This document shows positions 1 to 9,240 of a stretch of DNA of 64,000 bases, one piece after another. Below the pieces are notes generated by a model. It was not told the DNA's origin. It was given only the letters and a program-made list of their open reading frames with translations, and did not search any database. The translations under genes were made by a program, and so were the position numbers. The DNA comes from UBA11986 sp963734955 (GTDB lineage Bacteria > Bacteroidota > Ignavibacteria > UBA10030 > UBA6906): positions 558,001 to 622,000 of the forward strand of contig CAVTJO010000005.1 in NCBI GenBank assembly GCA_963734955.1. Direction: 5' to 3'. The stretch's first letter is position 1; each line of letters opens with the position of its first letter.

Positions 1-1
1 C

Positions 2-583
2 CACGTGCTTGATGAGTATGAGAATGAACAGGAAGAGAGCAAACAGCCTGAACTCCCCGGTGGCTATCGAAAGCGGAAGCCCCATGGTCAGGACATTATC
101 CGGTGCAAGGAGGATAGCGATGAGCTCTGTGACCGAGGCAAGCGTATTTCCTGCATTCACATGTCTTGTCAGCGCAAACCCGATAGTCCATAATATGATC
201 CACGCCAGGAGAAACATCCACGCCAACACCAGCATCACTCCAGCCGCAGTCGCCAATCCCCGTCCCCCTTTGAACTTCAGCCACACAGAGAAATTATGGC
301 CGGCAACTGCTGCCACACCCGACGTTGCTTGCGTCGAGAACCCTTCGCCAAAGAGCCACCGTGCCAGAAGTACCGCAAGCACTCCCTTCAAAAGATCCAG
401 CAACAGCACCAGTCCCCCCACAAGCTTCGAGCGCGTCACCTGAAAACTGTTCATTGCTCCGACGTTGCCGCTGCCCGAGCTCCTGATGTCAACTTTCGAT
501 TTCCAGCGCACAACCAGAAAGGCGGTGGGAATCGAACCGATGAGGTATCCGAGAACGCACGGAAGAACGTGAGACGACACCAT
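2..583 (-). CDS. plsY: Glycerol-3-phosphate acyltransferase PlsY (partial)
   Basis: The C-terminus runs off the left edge of the window; 194 codons are visible from an ATG at 583-581. The protein is very hydrophobic and begins with a membrane segment containing GYLIGSIPTAFLV. It carries the PlsY loop motifs GSGNVGAMN and GHNFSVWLKFKGGRGLATA, which bind acyl-phosphate and glycerol-3-phosphate. PlsY transfers an acyl group from acyl-phosphate to glycerol-3-phosphate at the inner membrane, the first step of phospholipid synthesis. It is divergent from larB, and the 267-base gap between them would hold both promoters, but I see no convincing consensus there. Identity is firm from the motifs; only the end is missing. 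Confidence 0.9.
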   Translation of the reverse strand, partial: MVSSHVLPCVLGYLIGSIPTAFLVVRWKSKVDIRSSGSGNVGAMNSFQVTRSKLVGGLVLLLDLLKGVLAVLLARWLFGEGFSTQATSGVAAVAGHNFSVWLKFKGGRGLATAAGVMLVLAWMFLLAWIILWTIGFALTRHVNAGNTLASVTELIAILLAPDNVLTMGLPLSIATGEFRLFALFLFILILIKHV

Positions 584-850
584 GAGCCGGCGGAACGTTT
601 TTCAAGGGGGGCTGCACCTCCAAAGTACGAAAATCCGCTTGGAGAATCAAGACACGAATTCCCGCAACCGACGCAAACGACAAGGGTTACCTCTGTTCCT
701 TCCTTGCTTATAGGAATCAAAAGGAGTATATTTTTAGGGAAGTTCATTCTTCGTTGATGCAGTCACGTTGCTTCTCTCGCAGTCGGTGGACATTGCACAG
801 GTTCGCTCCATTTTCCTCATGCGATCTTCCGCTTCTGCTTTTCTCGTTCA

Positions 851-1609
851 ATGACAAAAAAGCAAATACACAAATTGCTCGACGACTTTCGGCGGGGGAA
901 AGTCTCGCATGCACACGTCATTGAATCGCTCACCTCCACCATGGTGGAATCTCTCCCATTCGCGCAGGTCGATCATCATCGTGAATTGCGACAGGGATTC
1001 CCTGAGGTCATTCTTTGCGAGGGAAAGACCGGCAGGCAGGTCGCCGACATCGCAAAACGCATCGTCGATCACGGCAGTCCCTTGCTCAGCACGAGGGCTA
1101 CGAAGGACCACTACTCGGCGGTGAAGAAGCTGATTCGCAAAGCCAGGTACAATCAAACAGCTCGAACAATCACCGCAAACGAACATCTGGTAACACCGCA
1201 CGGGCGCGGGACAATCCTGATCGTCACTGCCGGAACGTCGGATCTCCCTGTCGCGGAAGAGGCACGGGAGGCAGCGAACATGATGGGCAACCGGACGGAA
1301 CTCCTTCCTGATGTTGGTGTGGCTGGAATTCACCGGGTCCTCGCGCAGAGCAGCAGGCTCAGAAATGCCTCAGTGGTAATCGTGATTGCGGGCATGGAAG
1401 GCGCGTTACCCAGTGTCGTTGGAGGTTTGGTGGATGTGCCCGTAATCGCGGTCCCGACCTCCGTGGGCTACGGGGCAAGTTTCGGAGGAATCTCGGCACT
1501 GCTTGGCATGCTGAATTCGTGTGCCGCTGGCGTGACGGTCGTAAACATAGACAACGGATTTGGTGCTGCATTCGCTGCAAGTCGCATCAACAGAATATCT
1601 TCGCATTGA
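851..1609 (+). CDS. larB: Nickel-pincer cofactor biosynthesis protein LarB
   Basis: 252 residues, the usual LarB length. LarB carboxylates and hydrolyses nicotinic acid adenine dinucleotide to pyridinium-3,5-biscarboxylic acid mononucleotide, the first step to the nickel-pincer cofactor of lactate racemase and related enzymes. The C-terminal half (from about residue 122) is a PurE-like fold with TAGTSDLPVAEEA, IAGMEGALPSVVGGL and PTSVGYGASFGG. The first 120 residues are the LarB-specific N-terminal domain, including EVILCEGKTGRQV. LarC, LarE and a LarA-type enzyme are not in this window, so its partners must be elsewhere or absent. It heads a plus-strand series and is 26 bases ahead of the cystathionine beta-synthase gene. 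Confidence 0.9.
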   Translation: MTKKQIHKLLDDFRRGKVSHAHVIESLTSTMVESLPFAQVDHHRELRQGFPEVILCEGKTGRQVADIAKRIVDHGSPLLSTRATKDHYSAVKKLIRKARYNQTARTITANEHLVTPHGRGTILIVTAGTSDLPVAEEAREAANMMGNRTELLPDVGVAGIHRVLAQSSRLRNASVVIVIAGMEGALPSVVGGLVDVPVIAVPTSVGYGASFGGISALLGMLNSCAAGVTVVNIDNGFGAAFAASRINRISSH

Positions 1610-1635
1610 ACGAACAACCAGGGCAGGCAGTTTGA

Positions 1636-3027
1636 ATGGCGAAGGATCTCAACAAGGTTTGCTACTACGAAAACATACTGCAAACCATTGGCAAAACGCC
1701 GCTTGTCAGACTCAACAGAGTGATCGATGAAGCAAAAGGGCTTCTTCTGGCAAAGGTGGAGTATTTCAATCCCGGCGGATCCGTGAAGGACCGGATCGGT
1801 CTTACAATTATTGAGGAAGCTGAACGGGAAGGGCGACTGAAGCCCGGCGGAACGATCGTCGAGTCCACCTCAGGGAATACGGGCATGGGATTGGCCTTGG
1901 TGGCTGCAGTGAAGGGCTATAAAACGGTGTTCACTCTTCCCGACAAGATGAGCATGGAGAAAATCAGGCTCTTGCGCGCAATGGGTGCGGAAGTGATCGT
2001 GACGCCGACTGCCGTTCCGCATGAGTCGCCCGAAAGTTATACCGAGGTTGCCAAACGCATTGTACGGGAGACACCAAATTCCATCCTTGCGAACCAGTAC
2101 TACAATCCCCGGAACCCGGACTCGCACTACGAAACAACCGGCCCTGAGATTTGGGACGCTACCGGAGGACAAATCGATTACTTTGTCTGTGGCGTTGGGA
2201 CCGGTGGCACGATCAGCGGTGCCGGAAAGTATCTGAAAGAGAAAAACCCTGAGATCAAGGTCATCGGCATCGATCCGAAAGGGTCGGCGCTCCGGGAATA
2301 TTTCTACACAAAGAAGATCACCCCGCTATTGAAGACGTACAAGGTGGAGGGCATCGGCCAGGACTATGTGCCGGGCGTCCTGCATTTCGAATACATCGAT
2401 GAGATGGTTGAAGTGACCGACAAGGAGTCATTTCTGATGGCGAGACGAATGGCGAAGGAGGAAGGACTGATGGCCGGAGGCTCTGCGGGTACGGCGGTTG
2501 CAGGCATGATGAAGATCGCCGACAGGTTCCAGGAAGACGACGTCGTTGTCGTCCTCCTCCCCGATTCAGGCGAACGGTATCTCACGAAGATCTTCAACGA
2601 TGACTGGATGCGGGAATACGGATTCCTGGTTCCCGAGAAGATCACTGCCCGTTACGTCATCGACTCCAAGCGCAAGAAGATCGGTGACCTTGTTTCCATT
2701 GACCCGACAACCACAGTACGGAAATCCCTCGACCTGATGAGAGAAAACGACATCTCGCAGATGCCGGTACTTGATCACGGCAAGCCGGTTGGCGGAGTCC
2801 TCGATCATGAACTGATGACATCAGTGATGGAACATCCAGCGCTTATTGACTCCCCCGTAAGCACCCTGATGGGCCCGAGTTTCCCAACTGTCAATGTAGA
2901 TGTCCTCATCGAGGACGTGATCAAGCAGCTAAAGTCGAAGAAGAACCCGGCCGTCCTCGTCGAAGAAGACCAGAAGATGATCGGGATCCTTTCCCGATAC
3001 GACCTCATTGAGTTCATGGGAAAATAA
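1636..3027 (+). CDS. Cystathionine beta-synthase with C-terminal CBS domains
   Basis: 463 residues. A PLP-dependent fold-type II enzyme occupies residues 1 to about 330, with the PLP lysine K51 in NPGGSVKDRIG, the phosphate-binding loop GTGGTISGAGKYL and the substrate loop STSGNTGMG. A pair of CBS regulatory domains follows (about 340-463). This layout is that of cystathionine beta-synthase rather than the shorter cysteine synthase CysK, which lacks CBS domains. It would condense serine (or O-acetylserine) with homocysteine. The next gene encodes the partner transsulfuration enzyme 65 bases downstream, which supports the assignment. Use as a cysteine synthase cannot be excluded from sequence alone. 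Confidence 0.88.
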   Translation: MAKDLNKVCYYENILQTIGKTPLVRLNRVIDEAKGLLLAKVEYFNPGGSVKDRIGLTIIEEAEREGRLKPGGTIVESTSGNTGMGLALVAAVKGYKTVFTLPDKMSMEKIRLLRAMGAEVIVTPTAVPHESPESYTEVAKRIVRETPNSILANQYYNPRNPDSHYETTGPEIWDATGGQIDYFVCGVGTGGTISGAGKYLKEKNPEIKVIGIDPKGSALREYFYTKKITPLLKTYKVEGIGQDYVPGVLHFEYIDEMVEVTDKESFLMARRMAKEEGLMAGGSAGTAVAGMMKIADRFQEDDVVVVLLPDSGERYLTKIFNDDWMREYGFLVPEKITARYVIDSKRKKIGDLVSIDPTTTVRKSLDLMRENDISQMPVLDHGKPVGGVLDHELMTSVMEHPALIDSPVSTLMGPSFPTVNVDVLIEDVIKQLKSKKNPAVLVEEDQKMIGILSRYDLIEFMGK

Positions 3028-3092
3028 TCAAGAAATTTCCCTTGAATGACTTTCTCCCCGACTAAACCATCAACCAAATAGATAACATTCTC

Positions 3093-4235
3093 ATGGGTTT
3101 CTCCACGAAAGCGATTCACGCGGGCCAGCCAGCAGAGCCTACCACGGGCGCAATCATGACACCGGTGTTTCTCACCTCGACGTACGTTCAGGAGGAACTC
3201 GGAAAGAACAAAGGGTATGAATACTCCCGCGTCTCCAACCCGACCCGTACCGCCCTTGAGCAAAACATTGCGGCGCTTGAAGGTGGCACGGAAGGCCTAG
3301 CCTTCGGGTCCGGAACGGCAGCCACGGACGCCATCATTCACCTCCTTCAGCCCGGCGATCATGTCATCATGTCGCAGAATGTGTACGGTGGCACATACCG
3401 GATCGCCAAAATGATCTGGGAACAATACGGACTGCAATTCGATTTTGTTGATACCACAGATCTCAGGAACGTCGAGCGGACGATACGGCCGGCAACAAAG
3501 ATGCTATTCATCGAAACCCCGACAAACCCGACAATGGAGATTACCGACCTCGTGGGAGCGGCTGGGATCTCAAAGCGAAACAAACTCATTTCCGTCGCAG
3601 ACAACACGTTCGCGACACCGTACCTGCAACAACCTCTTGCCCTCGGCTTCGACGTGGTGGTGCACAGCCTTACCAAGTACCTCAATGGGCACAGCGATAT
3701 GCTCGGCGGTCTCGTCGTCACCAGCGACACTTCCATTGCTGAACGTCTGAGATTCCTGCAGAAGTCCGTCGGTGGAATTCTCAGTCCCTTCGATGCGTGG
3801 CTGTGCTTGCGGGGAACGAAGACCCTCGCGGTCCGCATGAAACAACATTGCGAGAATGCCATGAAGGTGGCACAATGGTTGAACACGCAACAGAGTGTTC
3901 TCAAGGTCTACTACCCCGGCCTGCCGGACCATCCCCAGCATCTGCTCGCAAAAAAGCAGATGTGTGCATTTGGCGGGATGATTTCGTTCGAGTTGGGTAG
4001 TCTGGAGGCCGCAGCTGAATTTCTGAAGAGAGTTCGCCTGTGTGCGCTCGCAGAGAGTCTCGGCGGTGTTGAGACGATAATTACCCACCCTGCGTCGATG
4101 ACGCACGCGGCCATACCGGCGGAGCGGCGACAGCGAATCGGCGTTACGGACGGTCTTGTCCGCATCTCCGTGGGGATTGAGGATGTGGAAGACATTATCG
4201 CCGATCTCGACCGGGCATTGAATCGGAACACCTGA
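3093..4235 (+). CDS. Cystathionine gamma-lyase / gamma-synthase (PLP enzyme)
   Basis: 380 residues, a Cys/Met-metabolism PLP enzyme of fold type I. The PLP lysine is about K195 in HSLTKYLNGHSD. Other family signatures are YEYSRVSNPTR near residue 50, FGSGTAATDA and IETPTNPTMEI. Placement after cystathionine beta-synthase points to reverse transsulfuration (cystathionine to cysteine, alpha-ketobutyrate and ammonia). Gamma-synthase and gamma-lyase are hard to tell apart by sequence, so either activity is possible. The ATG at 3093 is the first Met ahead of the conserved N-terminal FSTKAIHAGQ. Confidence 0.87.
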   Translation: MGFSTKAIHAGQPAEPTTGAIMTPVFLTSTYVQEELGKNKGYEYSRVSNPTRTALEQNIAALEGGTEGLAFGSGTAATDAIIHLLQPGDHVIMSQNVYGGTYRIAKMIWEQYGLQFDFVDTTDLRNVERTIRPATKMLFIETPTNPTMEITDLVGAAGISKRNKLISVADNTFATPYLQQPLALGFDVVVHSLTKYLNGHSDMLGGLVVTSDTSIAERLRFLQKSVGGILSPFDAWLCLRGTKTLAVRMKQHCENAMKVAQWLNTQQSVLKVYYPGLPDHPQHLLAKKQMCAFGGMISFELGSLEAAAEFLKRVRLCALAESLGGVETIITHPASMTHAAIPAERRQRIGVTDGLVRISVGIEDVEDIIADLDRALNRNT

Positions 4236-4361
4236 ATGGAAGGAGTCACCGATAATGTTGTATTCAATCTCGATTTTGTCTATCTTTTGCCGAACAAGAT
4301 CCCATTCCACCTTCTTGCCTGTTGTACCGGGTAGATCGTTCCTCATGCAGCATAGCGTGTT

Positions 4362-6872
4362 ATGAAAGCTGTGATCATGGCGGGGGGGTTCGGCACGAGA
4401 CTTCGCCCTCTCACCTGTAACACTCCCAAACCGATGGCGCCACTCATGAACAAACCGATGATGCACCACATCGTCGATTTGCTGAGGAGTCACGGGCTCA
4501 ATGAAATCATCGCCACATTGTTCTACTCGCCGGAGGCGATTACGAGTTATTTTGGGGAAGGGAGCCGGTTCGACGTGAGAATCTCGTACGTCAAAGCCGA
4601 AGCAGACTATGGCACCGCCGGAAGTGTTCGCAACGCCACAAAGGGAATTCAAGAACGAATCCTCATTATCAGCGGCGATGTGCTCACTGACTTCGATCTC
4701 ACTGCCGCCATCGAGTTTCATGAGTCGAAGCATGCCAAAGCCACCATGGTTCTTACGCATGCAACCAATCCCCTGTCATTCGGTGTCGTCATTACAGACG
4801 GGCAGGGAAAGATCACTCGCTTCCTTGAAAAACCGTCATGGGGGGAAGTGTTCAGCGATACCATTAACACGGGGATTTACATTCTTGAGCCGGACGTCCT
4901 TGACCTGGTTCCGTACCGTGAGGACTACGATTTCGGCAAGGATTTGTTTCCGCTGCTCCTCCGCCAGGATGCCGGATTGTACGGTTATGTCTCCGATGGA
5001 TACTGGCGCGACATCGGCAATCTCCATGAATACCAGGATGCACATATCGACGCCCTCGCGGGAAAGGTCAAGATCCTGATTGACGGAGAGAAAGTGGGCA
5101 ATGCGTTTGTTGGAGAAGGAACCTCCATCTCGTTCGACGCCGTCAGGATCTCAGGTAGCGCCCTCATCGGAAAGAACAGTACGATCGCCGACGGGGTGAA
5201 GCTTTCCAATACCGTCATCGGGGATAACTGCGTCATTGGTCCGGGTGCCATTCTCCAGAATTGTGTCATATGGAATGATGTCGTGATCGGCCACAGCACC
5301 GAGCTCACATCGGATGTCGTCGGAGCGAAGTGCTCGATCGGCGAGAAGGCTTTGATTGCAGAGAACGTGTTTATCGGTGACGCGTGCTGGATTGGGCGCC
5401 GTGCACAACTTTCCGCCAACATCAAGCTCTGGCCGGAAAAGGTCGTTGAAGAAGGTGCAATCCTTACACGCAGTCTTGTGTGGGAAGACAAATGGCTGCG
5501 GGAATTGTTCGCAGATTCCCGCGTCACGGGTCTCGCCAACATCGAGATGAATCCTGAATTCGGGGCAAAGCTCGGGGCTTCGTACGGCGCTTTGCTTGGC
5601 CCCGGGAAAACCGTGGTGACGTGCAGGGACTCGGACAATGTCTCGCGGATGATGAACCGCTCGCTCATTTGCGGGCTCATATCGGCCGGGGTCAATACGT
5701 TCGATCTTCGTGCCACATCCATCCCGATTCTCCGCCATGAGTTGAGCACCGGCAAAGAGGCGGGAGGCATACATGTCCGTCGTTCTCCGTTCGACAAGAA
5801 CCTGACCGATATCGTTTTTTTCGATGCGAGCGGCAAGGATCTTCCCGCAAAGAAAACAAAGAGCATCGAGCGCTTCTTCTTTGGTGAAGACTTTGCACGG
5901 GCAGCACCCGAAAACGTGGGCGCTATTTCCTTTCCCGAGCGAACAACCGAGTCCTACAAGGAGAAGTTTCTTTCCTCGCTGAATGTCGAAGCCATAAGCA
6001 AGAAGAAATTCAAGCTTGTGATTGATTATTCCAACGGTGTTGCATCAACGATCTTTCCGATCGTCCTCGGTTCGTTTGACTGCCAGGTGGTTGCCTTGAA
6101 CGCCCACCTCGATCCTCGCAGGTTGACCCGGGACAAGGAAGAGTTCGAGTATTCCGAACGTCAACTGTCGCACATTGTCACTTCTTTGAAGTACGATGTC
6201 GGGGCGCTGGTGGATGCCGGCGGTGAGAAACTCTTCATGGTGAACGAAAACGGGGAACCGATCGACAGCGACAGACTGCTCGTGATTGTGACGGAACTAT
6301 TCTTGCGCACACATAAGAATGTCAATTCAATTGCAGTACCGATTACGTCGTCCGGCGAGATCGACATGGTGGCAGCAAACCACAACGTAAAGGTGATCAA
6401 AACACGGAACAGTCATCTTGCGATGATGGAGGCGGCCACGACCAAGGCTGTCCAGTTTGTAGGTGGGACAAAAGGTGGATTCATTTTTACGGATTTCTTC
6501 TTTGCTACAGATGCGATGTATTCGGTGGCCAAGATCCTTGAAATGATGGCCCAGGCTGGAACCCTGTTGGGTCAGATCGACAAGGAGATTCCGGTTCTGC
6601 AGATGGCGAAACGCAATATCAACTGTTCGTGGGAACACAAGGGCAAGGTCATGCGGAACATCATGCGCAGTTCAGACGGGATGCGCCGCGACCTCGTGGA
6701 CGGCGTCAAAGTCCATCTTGATGGGACATTCAACGGTGCGTCTGTGCTTCTTATTCCGGACAAGGAGCGCCCCCTCTTCCACATTAATGCCGAAGCCGGC
6801 AATCGTCACGACGCGGAAATGCTTGCAATAGAATATGAAAAGAAAGTAATCAAATGGCGCGACGAACCATAG
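4362..6872 (+). CDS. Nucleotidyltransferase-hexapeptide-phosphohexomutase fusion (mannose-1-P guanylyltransferase-like)
   Basis: 836 residues with three parts. Residues 1-235 form a sugar-phosphate nucleotidyltransferase with the signature GGFGTRLRPLT and the KPM loop. Residues about 245-370 form a left-handed beta-helix of hexapeptide repeats (IGDNCVIGPGAIL, VIWNDVVIG). Residues about 380-830 match phosphoglucomutase/phosphomannomutase domains. In the mutase part, the place where a TASHNP phosphoserine loop is expected reads GGIHVRRSPFDKN, so the classical catalytic loop is not conserved. Similar fusions are annotated as mannose-1-phosphate guanylyltransferase/phosphomannomutase. It probably makes a nucleotide sugar for surface glycans; the exact sugar is not shown. 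Confidence 0.85.
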   Translation: MKAVIMAGGFGTRLRPLTCNTPKPMAPLMNKPMMHHIVDLLRSHGLNEIIATLFYSPEAITSYFGEGSRFDVRISYVKAEADYGTAGSVRNATKGIQERILIISGDVLTDFDLTAAIEFHESKHAKATMVLTHATNPLSFGVVITDGQGKITRFLEKPSWGEVFSDTINTGIYILEPDVLDLVPYREDYDFGKDLFPLLLRQDAGLYGYVSDGYWRDIGNLHEYQDAHIDALAGKVKILIDGEKVGNAFVGEGTSISFDAVRISGSALIGKNSTIADGVKLSNTVIGDNCVIGPGAILQNCVIWNDVVIGHSTELTSDVVGAKCSIGEKALIAENVFIGDACWIGRRAQLSANIKLWPEKVVEEGAILTRSLVWEDKWLRELFADSRVTGLANIEMNPEFGAKLGASYGALLGPGKTVVTCRDSDNVSRMMNRSLICGLISAGVNTFDLRATSIPILRHELSTGKEAGGIHVRRSPFDKNLTDIVFFDASGKDLPAKKTKSIERFFFGEDFARAAPENVGAISFPERTTESYKEKFLSSLNVEAISKKKFKLVIDYSNGVASTIFPIVLGSFDCQVVALNAHLDPRRLTRDKEEFEYSERQLSHIVTSLKYDVGALVDAGGEKLFMVNENGEPIDSDRLLVIVTELFLRTHKNVNSIAVPITSSGEIDMVAANHNVKVIKTRNSHLAMMEAATTKAVQFVGGTKGGFIFTDFFFATDAMYSVAKILEMMAQAGTLLGQIDKEIPVLQMAKRNINCSWEHKGKVMRNIMRSSDGMRRDLVDGVKVHLDGTFNGASVLLIPDKERPLFHINAEAGNRHDAEMLAIEYEKKVIKWRDEP

Positions 6873-6887
6873 GAGCAACCGAGACTC

Positions 6888-7358
6888 ATGAAGATTGGTG
6901 ACATCCTCACAGAAGATATGGTGGTAACCGGGCTCGATGGAAGCACAAAGGACGAGATTATCGATGCCATGATTGAGCTCGTTGGCAAGTCCCCCAAGGT
7001 ACTTGACAAGGAAAAGGTGCGCGAAGCGATATTTGAACGCGAGAAGATCATGTCCACGGGTGTGGGGAACGGCTTCGCGATACCGCACGGCAAAACGGAT
7101 GCCGTGTCGGACATCGTTGCCGCGTTTGCTGTCACCGCCGAACCAATCGACTATCAGTCCCTCGACGAAAAACCAGTCCGCCTCGTGTTCCTGCTGGTCG
7201 GCAAGGACAACATGGTGGGGCCCCACATAAAACTGCTGAGCAGAATCTCCCGGCTGATGAACAAGGAGGAGTTCCGCAAACGGTTGACCGAGCTCAAAAC
7301 TCCACAAGAAATTCTTGAAACGTTCAAGAAAGAGGAAGCAAGTTACTTTGAGGTGTGA
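6888..7358 (+). CDS. ptsN: PTS EIIA-type phosphocarrier (PtsN-like)
   Basis: 156 residues, the size of one EIIA domain of the fructose/nitrogen class. The phosphorylatable histidine is H67 in GNGFAIPHGKT, with the later VRLVFLLVGKDN strand typical of PtsN. No membrane permease domain is attached, so the role is more likely regulatory (nitrogen or potassium PTS) than sugar transport. The gene begins 15 bases after the nucleotidyltransferase fusion and shares its direction. No EI, HPr or EIIBC gene is present in the window. Confidence 0.85.
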   Translation: MKIGDILTEDMVVTGLDGSTKDEIIDAMIELVGKSPKVLDKEKVREAIFEREKIMSTGVGNGFAIPHGKTDAVSDIVAAFAVTAEPIDYQSLDEKPVRLVFLLVGKDNMVGPHIKLLSRISRLMNKEEFRKRLTELKTPQEILETFKKEEASYFEV

Positions 7359-7403
7359 GAGGATTTCGTACCTTCATTGTTCCGTGCCCGGACTCCTCCC
7401 GCC

Positions 7404-7805
7404 ATGAAGAGAGCAGCCCCACAGTCTAACCTCGATTACCGGCTCAAGGTTCTCCCACTCTTCAAGGAACATGAACAACGGTATACGACGCAATTCGTCC
7501 TGGAAACAACCCAGTCGTTTGCGAGTTTCGTTTATGACCTCTCGGTGAAGGAACGACGCGAGGCAAACAAGATTTTTTGGAAGGTACTCGGACTAAGACC
7601 GCCGCAACTCAGCATACCTGCATCGGGTCATGCCACGTTCGAGCGAGAGTATGACGGGCTCAACGGAGTCTATGACCTTGTTCTCCAGGGACTGGATGGA
7701 AGGACCAATACGTTCACACTTCAGATCTCGCAACGCAAGGTTGAGTTGCTCCGTTCCACCAAAGAGAAATTTGCGGAATTGGTTCTCGATTCAATTCAGA
7801 AATAG
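7404..7805 (+). CDS. Conserved hypothetical protein
   Basis: I do not recognise a family. From ATG 7404 the protein has 133 residues; a TTG at 7377 in the same frame would add nine. It is mixed alpha/beta by composition, soluble, with no signal peptide or membrane segment. It carries a charged middle (SVKERREANKIFWKVLG) and a C-terminal basic helix. The gene lies 9 bases before lgt and likely shares its transcript. No catalytic motif is visible. Confidence 0.55.
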   Translation: MKRAAPQSNLDYRLKVLPLFKEHEQRYTTQFVLETTQSFASFVYDLSVKERREANKIFWKVLGLRPPQLSIPASGHATFEREYDGLNGVYDLVLQGLDGRTNTFTLQISQRKVELLRSTKEKFAELVLDSIQK

Positions 7806-7814
7806 AAATCTCCC

Positions 7815-8714
7815 ATGATTCCAGTTCTTTTCGAAATCGGCCCGCTGCACATCAACAGCTTTGGCCTCATGCTCGGTATCGGCTATATCCTGGGCAGCTA
7901 CATCCTTTCTCTGGAGCTTAAGAGAAAGAAGCTTGATCCCAACCTGGCGAGCAACATTACCATCATTGCCGTGATCTTTGGGATTGGCGGCGCCAAAATT
8001 CTTGACGTGATCGAACATACGGTCGAATACTGGGGAACACCGTACCTCGACATCACCGGGCAACTGTTCTCATTCTCCGGCCTCACCTGGTACGGAGGAC
8101 TCATCCTCGGCATGGTTGCCATTTCCGTCTATGTGCACCGGAAGAAGATCCCGGTGCTCAAGATCTGGGACGGTCTCGGGGTTGCACTCATTCTCGCATA
8201 CGGTGTTGCGCGCATAGGATGCCATCTTGCAGGTGACGGAGACTATGGAACCCCCACAAGACTGCCGTGGGGAACGATCTACGCGAACGGAACTGCCAAA
8301 CCCACGACCATGTTGAGGGACTATTTCAACCGCCATCCTGAAGAACGTAAGGAATGGTCGTACGATTCGCTCCGGGTTATTCCTTCGCGGATCGACAGGC
8401 TCGGTTACCCGGTCAATCGTTTCGATGAAGTCACACCACTTCATCCGACCCCGATTTACGAAACGATCATGGGGATCATCGGGTTCGCGATCCTATGGAA
8501 ACTTCGCAAGAGGGACTACCCGGATGGGAAAATGTTCATGATATACCTCATGTTTGCCTCAACGTTCAGGTTTGTGGTTGAGTTTCTCAGGCTGCAACCA
8601 AAACTTTTGTTCGGCTTGTCGGAAGCCCAGCTTATCGCAATCGTTCTTTTTCTTGTTGGATTCCTGGGGATGAGATATCTGGATCGTAGACGGCAAAACG
8701 CCCAGGTTGCATGA
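7815..8714 (+). CDS. lgt: Prolipoprotein diacylglyceryl transferase Lgt
   Basis: 299 residues with about seven hydrophobic segments. Lgt moves a diacylglyceryl group from phosphatidylglycerol to the lipobox cysteine of prolipoproteins at the inner membrane. The N-terminal half contains LHINSFGLMLGIGYILG. The Lgt signature region reads VARIGCHLAGDGDYG, a variant of the usual GRIGNFINGE. Later conserved parts are HPTPIYE and FRFVVEFLR. Length and topology fit the family. It overlaps the next gene by four bases (ATGA at 8711-8714), which implies translational coupling. Secreted lipoproteins occur in the window (the TPR lipoprotein near 48.8 kb). Confidence 0.9.
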   Translation: MIPVLFEIGPLHINSFGLMLGIGYILGSYILSLELKRKKLDPNLASNITIIAVIFGIGGAKILDVIEHTVEYWGTPYLDITGQLFSFSGLTWYGGLILGMVAISVYVHRKKIPVLKIWDGLGVALILAYGVARIGCHLAGDGDYGTPTRLPWGTIYANGTAKPTTMLRDYFNRHPEERKEWSYDSLRVIPSRIDRLGYPVNRFDEVTPLHPTPIYETIMGIIGFAILWKLRKRDYPDGKMFMIYLMFASTFRFVVEFLRLQPKLLFGLSEAQLIAIVLFLVGFLGMRYLDRRRQNAQVA

Positions 8715-9004
8715 CCCTCGTCGAACTGTATTCCAAGGAAGACTGTCACCTCTGCGAGGAAGCAAAGACCATCCTTGAGAAGGTGCAGAAGCAGATTCCC
8801 TTCAAGTTCCGTGAATTCAAGCTCACGCCGGGCGATCAATACTTCGAGGAATATAAAGAGATGTTCCCTGTCGTCCACATTGACAAGGAGCTTGTCTTCA
8901 AGCACCGGGTCAGCGAGAATATGCTGAAGATCAAGCTGCAGCAGGTCGCGGATACCAGGCAGAAACCAAACGCAGAGACGGATGGAACCACGGCGGACGA
9001 ATAG
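8711..9004 (+). CDS. Glutaredoxin-family thiol-redox protein
   Basis: 97 residues with a CxxC active site, C12-H-L-C15, just after the first beta strand (LVELYSKEDCHLC). The order and FPVVHIDKE resemble the glutaredoxin-like DUF836 family. A charged, probably disordered tail follows residue 80. The start overlaps the lgt stop. It is probably a small cytoplasmic dithiol oxidoreductase; the substrate is unknown. Confidence 0.75.
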   Translation: MTLVELYSKEDCHLCEEAKTILEKVQKQIPFKFREFKLTPGDQYFEEYKEMFPVVHIDKELVFKHRVSENMLKIKLQQVADTRQKPNAETDGTTADE

Positions 9005-9007
9005 CTG

Positions 9008-9226
9008 ATGAGATTTCTGGCGAAGTCATTGGAAGCGCTTGGCATCGCTTGCGTGATGATAGGGTTGGTCGAAGGCATCATGAGTGAGACGATGTGGATG
9101 GAGCTGTATCTGAGCATCACGGGCGTTGTTGTGTTTCTTGTTGGGATGGGAATTGAACGGATAGTGGCACGAAGGCAGGCCACCCGCAATCAGTTGAAAT
9201 CGAAACCTTACACATCACCGCGTTAG
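9008..9226 (+). CDS. Small two-pass membrane protein
   Basis: 72 residues. There are two hydrophobic segments, about residues 8-26 (ALGIACVMIGLVEGI) and 32-52 (YLSITGVVVFLVGMGI), then a basic tail rich in Arg and Lys that should stay in the cytoplasm. The gene sits 3 bases after the glutaredoxin-like gene and 14 bases before rlmB, so it is part of the same run. No known family is recognised. Confidence 0.55.
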   Translation: MRFLAKSLEALGIACVMIGLVEGIMSETMWMELYLSITGVVVFLVGMGIERIVARRQATRNQLKSKPYTSPR

Positions 9227-9240
9227 CCGCACCAACCAGC

